Origin: Lysinibacillus xylanilyticus
GTDB lineage: Bacteria; Bacillota; Bacilli; Bacillales_A; Planococcaceae
Reading direction: 5' to 3'
Assembly: GCF_001183605.1 (NCBI RefSeq)
Contig: NZ_LFXJ01000013.1
Location: forward strand, 248,318-312,317
DNA: 64,000 nt
Under the pieces are notes generated by a model. The model was not told the DNA's origin, searched no databases, and worked only from the letters and a program-made list of their open reading frames with translations. Made by a program: the position numbers and the translations under genes. Positions 1-11,948 of this stretch are shown here, in pieces. Position 1 is the first letter of the stretch. Each line of letters begins with the position of its first letter.

Positions 1-2
1 TA

Positions 3-1415
3 TGTAGTCTATTATTCATTTTATTTTTAGCTGGATGTCAATCGTCAGCTCAAACTAATCAGGTTCAACCAATTGATTCAACAATTGAGGTAAAGGAACA
101 TGATGGAACAATGAGTGAAATTTATAGTCACGCAAGCATTCTTAGTCCGAAGGTAGCATTAACCTTTAATGGGCTTGCAGACAATGAAACAATGCAGAAG
201 CTATTAAAGGTATTAGATCAATGTAACATGAAGGCAACATTTTTTGTAGAAGGTACGCGAGTGGCACAAGATCCTGAGTTATTGAAGGACATTTTAGCTA
301 AAGGACATGAAGTAGAAAATGGTACGTTGACATTTTCTGACATGAATGACTTAAATTATGAAGAAACCTATGAAGAGATTTATTTAGCGAATCAAGTTTT
401 TGAAGAACATCTAGGTTATACACCAAAATATGTTCGCAGTCGTACTGGTGACTCAACTGACAATATGCGTTTAGCGACTAAAACGCTCAATATGAAGGGA
501 GTCGTAGAATCCTCCATTAATCCGAAAGATCGAAATATGCAAAGTGCAGAAGAGATAACGGATTATATACATCGTTTTATCAACAGTGGATCAGTCATTC
601 ATTTAAACACATACATTAATCCTGCAATTATTGATGTTGTACCACTATTGTCTCAATTGGGGAAAGAACAAGGCTATGCTTTCTCTACATTAACAGACGT
701 ATTAGATGAGCAATATATAGTAAAACCCTTAGAGGAAATAGAAGGCTATGACGCTATTAAAGTGAATCCGGATTATGAAAATGTACAACCAAATATGTAC
801 TACCGTAAAAATACTTCTAAAAAGGAAATTGCATTAACCTTTGATGATTGGGCGAGTGAGGAGAGACTTAAAGAAATTTTAGATGTTCTTGATAAGTATA
901 ACGTTCACTCTACATTCTTTTTAATTGGCAAAGGTGTGGAAAAGGATCCACAACTAGCGCGATTAATTGTCGAGAGAGGCCATGAGGTTGCAAGCCACTC
1001 CTACAATCACCTTGATGTTACGACAATGACACCGGAGGAACTTCAAGAGGATGTCGTGAAGGCACATAGGGCGTTAACATACGCCTTACAGGAAGAACCT
1101 TTACTGTATTTCAGACCTAATAAAGGTGCTATTAATGAAGAATCAGCGAAAATTATTGCCGCAACAGGTGTCAAATCCATTGCTATGTACGATATTGCAT
1201 CATTCGATTGGAATTTAGAATTTACCGTTTCAGATATTTATAATCGTGTGATGAGTAGGATTGGTCCAGGAAAAGTAATTGTTATGCACATTTTAGATGG
1301 TACAAAAACAGTTGAGGCTTTACCAGTAATCATTGAAAAGCTGCAAAAAGATGGGTATAGCTTTGCGAAAATGTCGACTTGGATTGAAGAAGATTCAAAT
1401 AAGAAAGTGAATTGA
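3..1415 (+). CDS. Tandem NodB-domain polysaccharide deacetylase lipoprotein (5' partial)
   Basis: The frame is open to the window edge. It starts inside a lipoprotein signal peptide with the lipobox LAGC at about bases 30-41, so the true start is upstream and the ATG at 111 is internal. Two NodB-like domains follow. The first has TFNG in place of TFDDG and lacks the HxxxH zinc pair, so it looks inactive. The second keeps TFDD (nt ~838), HSYNH (nt ~996) and an RPNKG motif, as expected for a metal-dependent carbohydrate esterase family 4 fold. I infer an extracellular, membrane-anchored enzyme that deacetylates the polysaccharide made by the next gene. Its stop lies 5 bp before the next ATG, so the two are co-transcribed. 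Confidence 0.85.
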   Translation, partial: CSLLFILFLAGCQSSAQTNQVQPIDSTIEVKEHDGTMSEIYSHASILSPKVALTFNGLADNETMQKLLKVLDQCNMKATFFVEGTRVAQDPELLKDILAKGHEVENGTLTFSDMNDLNYEETYEEIYLANQVFEEHLGYTPKYVRSRTGDSTDNMRLATKTLNMKGVVESSINPKDRNMQSAEEITDYIHRFINSGSVIHLNTYINPAIIDVVPLLSQLGKEQGYAFSTLTDVLDEQYIVKPLEEIEGYDAIKVNPDYENVQPNMYYRKNTSKKEIALTFDDWASEERLKEILDVLDKYNVHSTFFLIGKGVEKDPQLARLIVERGHEVASHSYNHLDVTTMTPEELQEDVVKAHRALTYALQEEPLLYFRPNKGAINEESAKIIAATGVKSIAMYDIASFDWNLEFTVSDIYNRVMSRIGPGKVIVMHILDGTKTVEALPVIIEKLQKDGYSFAKMSTWIEEDSNKKVN

Positions 1416-1420
1416 TAATC

Positions 1421-3283
1421 ATGAATAAGAAAAAAGAGATTTTAACGATACCGCGCTCTGATCGACGAATTTTATCGAATATTCCTGACCCAGAAAATGT
1501 ACGAAATCTCGTTAATCGACGAGGTGCTTCGTATCAAAAGGAAGAAATCGATCCTACAGATGTCAATGAAATATATCGTTTACAGCTGTTAAGTTTACGC
1601 TATGAAACTAATTTTGAAGTACAAATTAAAAGAGCAAAGCAAAAGGTTAGTGACAAATATTATGCGGAGGATATTTCGGTTACAGGTATCCTTATATTTT
1701 CAAATAGTCCTAATAATTTTGTAATAGATGAAATTATTGCGATGAAATTCACCATACCTGGTGGTGCGATGCCAGAGGGCTATGAATCTAAGGTAAAGGT
1801 AAAAGCGAAAGTTGTTCGTCATTTTACGAAAGAAGTAGATGGTGAAACTAGATGCTATTATGCATGTGAATTTCTACAGCCTTTAAATGACTATATGACT
1901 AAAAAACGTTGGGGACTATCAATCTTTGTGGCAAGTTTATTTCTATTGATTGTTTCTCTTATTGTGGTATTAATGAGGGCTGAAAGTGTTATTTATTTCA
2001 GATTCAATAAATTCCTATATCTATATAGTATTATTGCTGCAACATTTCTTTTAAGTCGATATTTATTCGGTATTTTCTATAGGAATGTCCCAATAAATCC
2101 TAAATTTGAACCGGGCGTTTCTATTATTATTCCAGTGTTTAACGAAGAAGAGTGGATTCATAGAACAATTTTAAGCTGTATTAATCAGTATTATCCTGTA
2201 GACAAATTAGAGGTTATTGTTGTAGATGACTATTCAACAGATAGAACTGAGGAAAAAGCAAAGGAAATGATTGAACTTATTCATAGTGAGGGTGAGCGAT
2301 TTAAAACAAAGAATCGCTTAAGTTTCCATAAGCTACCTCAAAATGGAGGGAAACGTGAAGCTCTAGTGGCGGGAGTGCATCTAGCCAAACACGATTTAGT
2401 CGTTTTCGTAGATTCAGATAGTTTTTTAGAACCTCATGCTATTCGAAATATTGTGCAGCCTTTCCAAGATCCTAAAATGGGCGGTGTGGCTGGAAGAACA
2501 GAGGTTGAAAATAAATTTACAAATGCTCTGACAAAATTGCAAACCGTTCGCTATTATATAGCCTTCCGGATAATGAAAGCTGCTGAGTCTTGGTTTGATA
2601 CAGTAACTTGTTTATCTGGTCCATTAGCATGTTATCGAAAAGAGCTTATTTTAAAGAATGAAACAGCATGGTTAAACCAAAAATTTCTTGGACAACCCGC
2701 AACATTCGGTGATGACCGTAGTATGACAAACTATATTTTAAAAACACATCGAACGGGATATCAAGACAATGCCGTATGTTCTACAATTGTTCCATCAGAT
2801 TCAAAAGTCTTTTTATCTCAACAAATGAGATGGAAACGATCATGGCTACGCGAATCGTTACGAGCATTTTTATTTATGTGGAAGAAGGAACCTTTTATGT
2901 TTCTTTTCTTCATCATCGGTTTAATCGTACCAATAGCAGCCCCTATTGTTGTTGTTTACAATCTACTTTATGTGCCAATTATGCATGGCGTTTTTCCAAC
3001 TACGTTTTTAATGGGCTTGTTATTGATGGCAATGCTAATGAGTTTGGCCCATCTTTTCTTTAGAAAAAGTAAGTTATGGACATTTGGATTTATCTTTGTA
3101 CTTTTCTATGAATTTATTTTGCTGTGGCAAATGCCTGTTGCATGGGTTACATTTTGGAAATCAACATGGGGTACGAGAGAAACACCTCAAGATGTCATCG
3201 CTAAAGAAAAGAAATTGGAAAAACAAAAATTACGAAAATCCCGATTTTCGATTCTAATTAGAAAAATGGGTGAGAAGAAATGA
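1421..3283 (+). CDS. Membrane glycosyltransferase family 2 with N-terminal PilZ-like domain (exopolysaccharide synthase)
   Basis: Processive GT2 synthase of the BcsA/PgaC/hyaluronan-synthase type. From the ATG at 1421, a PilZ-like segment at about residues 50-160 carries DISVTG (84-89), matching the c-di-GMP motif DxSxxG. The upstream RxxxR seems incomplete (LxxxR in the expected place). Two membrane helices (about 163-220) precede the GT2 core, which has VVDD (~267-270), DSDS (331-334), GDDR (430-433) and QQMRW (467-471). Further helices follow from about 490. BcsA has PilZ at the C-terminus; here it is at the N-terminus. A TTG at 1412 is an alternative start. I infer polymer synthesis and export allosterically controlled by c-di-GMP. 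Confidence 0.85.
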   Translation: MNKKKEILTIPRSDRRILSNIPDPENVRNLVNRRGASYQKEEIDPTDVNEIYRLQLLSLRYETNFEVQIKRAKQKVSDKYYAEDISVTGILIFSNSPNNFVIDEIIAMKFTIPGGAMPEGYESKVKVKAKVVRHFTKEVDGETRCYYACEFLQPLNDYMTKKRWGLSIFVASLFLLIVSLIVVLMRAESVIYFRFNKFLYLYSIIAATFLLSRYLFGIFYRNVPINPKFEPGVSIIIPVFNEEEWIHRTILSCINQYYPVDKLEVIVVDDYSTDRTEEKAKEMIELIHSEGERFKTKNRLSFHKLPQNGGKREALVAGVHLAKHDLVVFVDSDSFLEPHAIRNIVQPFQDPKMGGVAGRTEVENKFTNALTKLQTVRYYIAFRIMKAAESWFDTVTCLSGPLACYRKELILKNETAWLNQKFLGQPATFGDDRSMTNYILKTHRTGYQDNAVCSTIVPSDSKVFLSQQMRWKRSWLRESLRAFLFMWKKEPFMFLFFIIGLIVPIAAPIVVVYNLLYVPIMHGVFPTTFLMGLLLMAMLMSLAHLFFRKSKLWTFGFIFVLFYEFILLWQMPVAWVTFWKSTWGTRETPQDVIAKEKKLEKQKLRKSRFSILIRKMGEKK

Positions 3284-5031
3284 GTGAAAAAAATGGTGTA
3301 TTAAATCCAGCCAAAAAAAATCGAAGGAAAGTAATACGATCCATTGTTCAAGCGATTATCGTTATATTTTTAGCGATTATTTTAATACGTGTGGTGTTTT
3401 TAACAGAAAAAAGGGTAGAGGAAACGGCTTCTTTAAAAAATAAAGATGGTTTCATCGCATTATCTTATTTTGGTGTGAGCAGAGGTGAATCTCCCAAATA
3501 CGTATCTAAAGAGAATTTAAAAAAACAACTAGCATTACTTGAAAGTCAGGGTTATCAAACGATTACTCAGCAAGATATTTTAGATTTTTATCAGAAAAAC
3601 AAACCATTGCCAGAAAAAGCTTTGTTTTTATCATTTGAAGATGGACGGACGGATTCTAGTATATTTGCTCAAAACATCATGGAGGATCTAAACTATAAAG
3701 CTACGATGTTTACGTACGCCAATAAAATGGATACACGGGACAACAAATTTTTAAAGCCGAAAGACTTATTGCTCATGGAGAAAAGTGGGTATTGGGAGCT
3801 GGGCTCTAATGGATACCGTCTCACTTACATTAATATTTTTAATAATAAAGGACAGTCGTTAGGTGTAATAGATGAAAATAATGTGCCGAATAAAACGACT
3901 ATCGAATATTATAATCATTATTTAATGGACTTCATTCGTAATCAATATATGATTCCAAGTGAAACGCGACAGGAAATGGAAAAACGTATCCAAAAAGATT
4001 ACGAGCTAATGGAAGATATTTATGAGGAGGAATTAGGGGAAGTTCCTAAAGCTTATGCTATTATGCATGCCAACTCACTTTATAATAATATGGATTCGTT
4101 AGTTGAACGTGCTAATGATAAACAAATTAAGGATATGTTTAAAATGCATTTCAATTTGGAGCTAGGGGCATATAATGATGCGGATGCTAATCTCTACAAT
4201 TTAAGTAGATTACAAGTATCGCCCTATTGGTCTACCAATCACGTGATGATGAAAATCCGCCAAGCTAGTAAGCAAAATGTAGAATTTGAAGTGGGAGATT
4301 CTAAACGAGCAAAAGAATGGTCTGTCATGAATGGTGCAGCAGAATATGAAAATAATGCGATAACTATAACATCTGCACCTGCTAGTGAAGGTCGGGTAAT
4401 ATTGAAGGAAACACTTCCAGAGCAATATAATATAAACTTTGCCTTTAAAGGGAATGTCGTTGGACAACAATCTATTTATTTAAACTATGATGAAAAAAAT
4501 GATAGCTATATTCGGGTTGCATTAATCGATAATGAGATTGTTGTTTCTGAGAAGTTACCAGAATCAAGCATTGTTGAGAAGGAGCGTTTCCCGTTAAATG
4601 AAATAAAGTGGAATGAAGAAGAGTATGCATTTAATAAGGCTACTGTTTACAATTATAAGGATACGCAAAAAGGCTCTAGAATTGACGAGGAAGAGTATCC
4701 ACGAAACCTAACAAAAACAAGAGAATTTAACATTGCTGTTAATAAGGAAAAAATAAAGATAGATGTAGATAAGGTATTATCCAAAACAATACAAGTAAAT
4801 CCTGACATTCAAGGATCACAAATTGGATTTGGTGCGATGTTCAGCAAAAAAGAAACTTCGCATGAACAGTATGCAGATGATATTTATGATACATTCATCG
4901 AAGATATTTTGATTACAGATAGTAACGATCGTACACTTTTTACTAACCAATACACGAACTTCAATAAAGTAAAGCACAAAACAATGACTTTAATTAATAA
5001 CGTTGTTGATTTCTTTATTGAAACCTTCTAA
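3280..5031 (+). CDS. Membrane-anchored polysaccharide deacetylase-like protein
   Basis: 583 aa with a short cytoplasmic N-terminus, one membrane helix (about residues 20-42) and a large extracellular part. A NodB-like segment has SFEDGRTDS (118-126) in place of TFDDG, followed by KATMFTYANK and GYWELGSNGYRL, where the family normally shows a zinc-binding histidine motif. Metal ligands are therefore doubtful. The last ~230 residues look beta-rich, possibly a carbohydrate-binding jelly-roll; I do not recognise the family. The start ATG overlaps the previous stop (ATGA), so translation is coupled. Role in modifying or exporting the polymer is inferred from context. Confidence 0.7.
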   Translation: MSEKNGVLNPAKKNRRKVIRSIVQAIIVIFLAIILIRVVFLTEKRVEETASLKNKDGFIALSYFGVSRGESPKYVSKENLKKQLALLESQGYQTITQQDILDFYQKNKPLPEKALFLSFEDGRTDSSIFAQNIMEDLNYKATMFTYANKMDTRDNKFLKPKDLLLMEKSGYWELGSNGYRLTYINIFNNKGQSLGVIDENNVPNKTTIEYYNHYLMDFIRNQYMIPSETRQEMEKRIQKDYELMEDIYEEELGEVPKAYAIMHANSLYNNMDSLVERANDKQIKDMFKMHFNLELGAYNDADANLYNLSRLQVSPYWSTNHVMMKIRQASKQNVEFEVGDSKRAKEWSVMNGAAEYENNAITITSAPASEGRVILKETLPEQYNINFAFKGNVVGQQSIYLNYDEKNDSYIRVALIDNEIVVSEKLPESSIVEKERFPLNEIKWNEEEYAFNKATVYNYKDTQKGSRIDEEEYPRNLTKTREFNIAVNKEKIKIDVDKVLSKTIQVNPDIQGSQIGFGAMFSKKETSHEQYADDIYDTFIEDILITDSNDRTLFTNQYTNFNKVKHKTMTLINNVVDFFIETF

Positions 5032-5052
5032 AACGGGGGGAACTAAATTCAA

Positions 5053-6099
5053 GTGAAAAAAATTTTATTGTTTATCTGTCTAGCACTACTAATTATCACA
5101 GCCTGTAGTAATAGCAAAGAAGAGCCTGTTAAGGCAAGAGAACAGTTGAAGAACAAAGAAAAGCTTCAATTATCTATTTGGTTACCTGAATGGCAAATCG
5201 AATCTGCCATCAAGGATGTGGAAAATTCAGAACAGGGCTTACAAGACATTCGCGTTTTTGGTGCTTATTTTAATGAGAATGACCAATTATTATTAACTGA
5301 AGATACGATAGAAATGTTGAAACAAACACAGCAACAATTTAATGATTCTCATCAAGTGATACTTACGTTAATTAACGATACTGTTACAGATAACGCCCCT
5401 TCAGTTCAGAAGGATAGCGCGTTATTAAATCGATTGTTTCAAAGTGCGTCATCAAGGCAGCGACATATTGATAATATTATGCAAGTTGTTGAACAATACA
5501 ATGTGAATGGTATCGAAATTGATTATGAAAAGGTTGCTAAAGAGGATCTTCCTGGATATGTCCACTTCCTAAACGAACTTTATAAACAGCTATCAAAAAA
5601 AGGTATTTCATTACATGTCGTACTAGAGCCTAGCTTTCCGTTTGATGTTAAATTGCCAAATGGACCTAAATATACAGTGATGGCTTATAATGTGCACGGA
5701 TATCATAGTGGTCCAGGTGCAAAGGCAGACTTTTCATTTTTAAATGACTTAATAAAAAAAATTAAGAAGTCCAATCAAAAACTAGCGATTGCTTTTGCAA
5801 CTGGCGGATTTGAATGGGTGAATCAAGGCAAAACAGTTGCATTAACAGAGATAGAGGTAGAGGAATTACTGAACAAAACGAAAGCGGTTAAACAACGAGA
5901 TAAAGCAAGTGGTGCTGTATATTTCACATTTGTAGATGAACAAAAAGTGAAGCATGAAGTTTGGTATGCCGATCAGGAAACACTTGAAAAATGGACAGCA
6001 CACGTACGAAAGAAACGCTACAATGAGATTGTTTTATGGCGTGCCGGAGGTCTAAGTTCGAAAACGTTACAATGGATTAACGAACAATCAGAGGAGTGA
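5053..6099 (+). CDS. GH18-like glycoside hydrolase lipoprotein
   Basis: 348 aa. The signal peptide has lipobox ITAC with Cys18, so the protein should be lipid-anchored outside the membrane. Residues 152-159 read NGIEIDYE, matching the GH18 active-site strand DGxDxDxE: the catalytic Glu159 and Asp157 are present, but the first two Asp are Asn152 and Glu155. A TIM barrel covers most of the chain. The start is GTG, preceded by a run of six G at 5035-5040. As last gene of the operon it may trim or release the polysaccharide; the exact substrate is unknown. Confidence 0.7.
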   Translation: MKKILLFICLALLIITACSNSKEEPVKAREQLKNKEKLQLSIWLPEWQIESAIKDVENSEQGLQDIRVFGAYFNENDQLLLTEDTIEMLKQTQQQFNDSHQVILTLINDTVTDNAPSVQKDSALLNRLFQSASSRQRHIDNIMQVVEQYNVNGIEIDYEKVAKEDLPGYVHFLNELYKQLSKKGISLHVVLEPSFPFDVKLPNGPKYTVMAYNVHGYHSGPGAKADFSFLNDLIKKIKKSNQKLAIAFATGGFEWVNQGKTVALTEIEVEELLNKTKAVKQRDKASGAVYFTFVDEQKVKHEVWYADQETLEKWTAHVRKKRYNEIVLWRAGGLSSKTLQWINEQSEE

Positions 6100-6265
6100 C
6101 GGATCGGATTGCCAGAGAGACGGATGGAACAGTCGAAGTCGTGGATAGAGAAGCCAGAGTTGTGGATAGAAACGTCAAAGCGACGAATAGAACGGACGAA
6201 GTGATGGGAAGAATCACCAAAGCGACGGAAAGAATCGCTAAAGCGACAGTAAGAATCACCTAAAC
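6098..6265. repeat. Degenerate 21-bp tandem array (about 8 units)
   Basis: Starting at the stop codon of the GH18-like gene there are about eight consecutive 21-bp units, for example at 6203, 6224 and 6245. An approximate unit is GACGGATAGAA followed by CGxCAAAGC. The array ends just before a terminator. A minus-strand open frame across it only reflects the period being a multiple of three. A related array with the same period lies at 42905-43040. Confidence 0.7.
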
Positions 6266-6268
6266 CCT

Positions 6269-6303
6269 AAAAAAAATCGCCTGCTACGGCGATTTTTTTT
6301 ATT
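6269..6303. terminator. Bidirectional intrinsic terminator
   Basis: ATCGCC and GGCGAT form a stem around a six-base loop, with A-run on the left and eight T on the right. It serves the exopolysaccharide operon and the convergent gltC-like gene, whose stop codon lies in the T-run. Confidence 0.9.
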
Positions 6304-7201
6304 GGAATTGAGAAAGACGTGAAAAGAAATTTGTAACGAAGTCTAAAAATATTTTTTCTGATGGTGCAATCTCGCGGTTTACAGGTGAAATAATACCGAC
6401 TGTTCTTGGAATTGTAGGTGATTTAATCGGTACTTTTACTGTGAAGCGGGCTGCTGAATCATACAGTGAGCTTTCTGGTAATAAGCTGACCCCGATACCT
6501 GCAGCGACAAGGCCCTTTAGTGCATCTAAGTCTTCACCCTCGGAGATGACTTTTGGCGAGAAGCCGGCAGCTCGGCAGGCATCCATAGCTACTTTATGTA
6601 ATATGTATCCATCTGGGAATAATACAAATAAATCGTTACGTAAATCAGCAAGCTGAATACTTTCCCTTTTGGCTAATGGATGATTTGCTGGCAGTAATGC
6701 GGCGATATTTTCAGTAAATAATATTGTTGAAGTGATCGATTCATCCTTTGGTGGAAGCGGGCCTAAAAAAGCTAAGTTTAACTCGCGATTTTTGACTGCA
6801 TCGATTAAAAAACGATAGGAGCCTTGACGGAGCTGGAATTGCAAATCTGGATATTCACGTTTAAAGGCTGAAATAACAGTTGGCAATACATAGCTAGCCA
6901 AGCTCGTTGGGAAACCGATTTTTATTGTACCTTTAGCAGGATCTAAATATTCTTCAACTTGCTTTGCGGCAAAATCAATGGCTTTTAAAGCTGTAATTGT
7001 GTGCTCGAGAAATGTTTTTCCAATCGGTGTCAATTTAACATTTCGTCCTACACGTTCAAAAAGTGGTGTGCCTAATTCATCTTCTAAATTAGCAATTTGT
7101 CGACTTATTGCAGATTGAGCAACATGAAGATGTTCGGCAGCTTCTGAAATGTGTTCACGCTCAGCAACTTCAACAAAATAACGTAATTGACGTAACTCCA
7201 C
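6299..7201 (-). CDS. gltC: LysR-family transcriptional regulator, GltC-like
   Basis: 300 aa with a winged helix-turn-helix at residues 1-60 (HLHVAQSAISRQIANLE) and a LysR substrate-binding domain after about residue 90. It closely follows my recollection of B. subtilis GltC, the activator of glutamate synthase, along its whole length (GFPTSLAS, GEDLDA, VGI blocks). The start is GTG at 7201, with GAGGTGAT just upstream. In B. subtilis gltC sits divergent from gltAB. Here the upstream side holds only a repeat element and then suf, so the target must lie elsewhere. The symbol rests on resemblance only. Confidence 0.85.
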   Translation of the reverse strand: MELRQLRYFVEVAEREHISEAAEHLHVAQSAISRQIANLEDELGTPLFERVGRNVKLTPIGKTFLEHTITALKAIDFAAKQVEEYLDPAKGTIKIGFPTSLASYVLPTVISAFKREYPDLQFQLRQGSYRFLIDAVKNRELNLAFLGPLPPKDESITSTILFTENIAALLPANHPLAKRESIQLADLRNDLFVLFPDGYILHKVAMDACRAAGFSPKVISEGEDLDALKGLVAAGIGVSLLPESSLYDSAARFTVKVPIKSPTIPRTVGIISPVNREIAPSEKIFLDFVTNFFSRLSQFQ

Positions 7202-7401
7202 TAGATATCACCTCTATTAATCGAAAAATACGATTGATTATACCTCAATTATATACTATTTAAGATGAAAAATGACCGTAAATAAATGTTAGCTAGCAAG
7301 TATTTATGATTAAAAGATAATCGGATTATCTTCAATTATTTATTTGGCTCATCATCAAAAGTAAGTGATGACATTGGTTAAATCGAATGCCTTGTATAAA
7401 A

Positions 7402-7771
7402 GTTGATTGGAGTGGAGGCTGGGCGACTCCTTGGGGATCAGTAGTATAGGAACGAAGGCTAAAACCATCACGTCCTGTGATAACGCCTTCGTGACCAACA
7501 TCCTGCTGTTGCTGTCGCTTCGTTGCACTACGCTTTCGCACAGAATGAACCCCTATTGCTGCCGCTACGTTAGCACTTCGCTTTCGCGCAAAAAACACCT
7601 GTTGCCCCAAGCGGCTCATCGGACGCCCCCAGGAAGCTCTGCTCTGCGCAAAAGCGAAGCGACAGCAACAAATGTCTTATCTGTGCGAAAGCGAAGCGTC
7701 AGCAACAAATGTCTTATCTGTGCGTAAGCGAAGCGACAGCAACAAAGCGCCTAGCCGGAACGGAAATCAAC
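7402..7771. repeat. Family-1 palindromic-ended repeat element (full copy)
   Basis: 370 bp. Left end GTTGATTGGAGTGGAGGCTG; right end, read on the minus strand, GTTGATTTCCGTTCCGGCTG, so the ends form an imperfect terminal inverted repeat. Inside lie a nested hairpin (ACGAAGGC 7452-7459 with GCCTTCGT 7485-7492, inner ATCAC/GTGAT) and several copies of a module containing GCGAAAGCGAAGCGACAGC. Other copies are at 19368, 26293 and 41645. Open frames inside it are not credible genes. Confidence 0.85.
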
Positions 7772-7991
7772 CTCACATTATGATGGTGAGCCTTATTTAC
7801 CAACTAGTGCGCTAGAGATTTCTTTCCTTTAATTGATTCCATTCTAATAAAAAAGGTTATAGTATTGATATTGTTATTTATGCAATTCTGTCACAAAACC
7901 GCTACATTTAGCGGTTTCTGCGGGGTTTCCACTATGTAGCTAGATGAAATCAATTCTCAATTAGATTTATTTCATTGAAAATGAGGAAAGT

Positions 7992-8006
7992 TGATTCTCA
8001 TTGTCA
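7992..8006. promoter_or_regulatory. Possible Fur box
   Basis: TGATTCTCATTGTCA matches 11 of the 14 defined positions of the Bacillus Fur core TGATAATnATTATCA. It lies about 90 bp upstream of the predicted suf -35. Function is inferred from the match and from the iron-sulfur context only. Confidence 0.35.
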
Positions 8007-8093
8007 ATAACGATTAGCAATAATCTGAAAATGCTTACAAACTCTTTATTTTTAAGGATTGTTTCGGAGAAAAATGAAAGTGATTGAAATGGT

Positions 8094-8122
8094 TTGCATA
8101 GAGAACGATTTTCAGTTAAGAT
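8094..8122 (+). promoter_or_regulatory. Likely sigma-A promoter of sufCDSUB
   Basis: TTGCAT at 8094-8099 and TAAGAT at 8117-8122 with a 17-bp spacer, about 60 bp upstream of the sufC start. Downstream at about 8141-8156 is the dyad GAATGG-TACA-CCATTC, a possible regulator site in the leader. Confidence 0.5.
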
Positions 8123-8183
8123 TAGAATGATGATAATTAAGGAATGGTACACCATTCACTGAACACACTATGGAGGTATTTTC

Positions 8184-8963
8184 ATGTCAACTTTAGTTAT
8201 TAAAGATCTTCACGTTGAAATCGACGGGAAAGAGATTTTAAAAGGCGTAAACCTTACAATTAATACAAATGAAATTCATGCAATCATGGGACCAAACGGA
8301 ACTGGTAAATCAACACTAGCTTCTGCAATCATGGGTCACCCTAAATATGAAGTAACTTCTGGTACAGTAGAACTTGATGGCGAAAATGTACTTGAAATGG
8401 AAGTGGACGAGCGTGCTCAAGCAGGTTTGTTCCTAGCAATGCAATATCCTTCTGAAATCGCTGGTGTAACAAATGCTGACTTCTTACGCTCAGCTATTAA
8501 TGCACGCCGTGAAGAAGGCGATGAAATTTCTCTAATGAAATTTATCCGTGAATTAGATAAAAACATGGAATTCCTTGAAATGCACGAAGATATGGCACAA
8601 CGTTATTTAAATGAAGGTTTCTCTGGCGGTGAGAAAAAACGTAACGAAATTCTTCAATTAATGATGATTAAACCTACTATCGCAATTTTAGATGAAATCG
8701 ACTCTGGTCTTGATATTGACGCGCTTAAAGTTGTTTCAAAAGGAATCAATGCAATGCGTGGAGAAGGATTCGGCTGCTTAATGATCACTCACTACCAACG
8801 CCTACTTAACTACATTACACCAGACCATGTACACGTAATGATGCAAGGTCGCGTTGTTAAATCAGGTGGCGAAGAATTAGCACAACGTTTAGAAGCTGAA
8901 GGCTATGACTGGATTAAAAAAGAATTAGGTATCGAAGAAGAAACTGAAGAACAAGAAGCATAA
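8184..8963 (+). CDS. sufC: Fe-S cluster assembly ATPase SufC
   Basis: 259 aa ABC-type ATPase of the SufBCD scaffold complex, which assembles iron-sulfur clusters in the cytosol. Walker A reads MGPNGTGKST, the signature is SGGEKKR and Walker B ends AILDEID. Length is normal for SufC. The start ATG is preceded by GGAGG at an ideal distance. It is the first gene of the order C-D-S-U-B typical of Bacillota. Confidence 0.97.
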   Translation: MSTLVIKDLHVEIDGKEILKGVNLTINTNEIHAIMGPNGTGKSTLASAIMGHPKYEVTSGTVELDGENVLEMEVDERAQAGLFLAMQYPSEIAGVTNADFLRSAINARREEGDEISLMKFIRELDKNMEFLEMHEDMAQRYLNEGFSGGEKKRNEILQLMMIKPTIAILDEIDSGLDIDALKVVSKGINAMRGEGFGCLMITHYQRLLNYITPDHVHVMMQGRVVKSGGEELAQRLEAEGYDWIKKELGIEEETEEQEA

Positions 8964-8981
8964 GAGGGAGGACGAACTAGC

Positions 8982-11936
<2,955 letters not shown>

Positions 11937-11948
11937 TAAATTCTAATT

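Larger units (their letters stand above)
7772..8183. other. Noncoding region upstream of suf
   Basis: 412 bases without a credible gene. It holds a perfect 9-bp hairpin (AAACCGCTA at 7896-7904 with TAGCGGTTT at 7909-7917, no T-run), a possible Fur box at 7992-8006, the likely suf promoter, and a dyad just before sufC. Confidence 0.6.

Noticed and set aside
6077-6259. Minus-strand 60-aa frame with LSVALVI repeats
   Set aside because: Product of the 21-bp array; it overlaps the GH18-like gene end.
7332-7727. ORFs of about 100 aa on both strands in the family-1 repeat
   Set aside because: Repeat-derived; the same peptides recur at 26225 and 41615 and are not protein-like.
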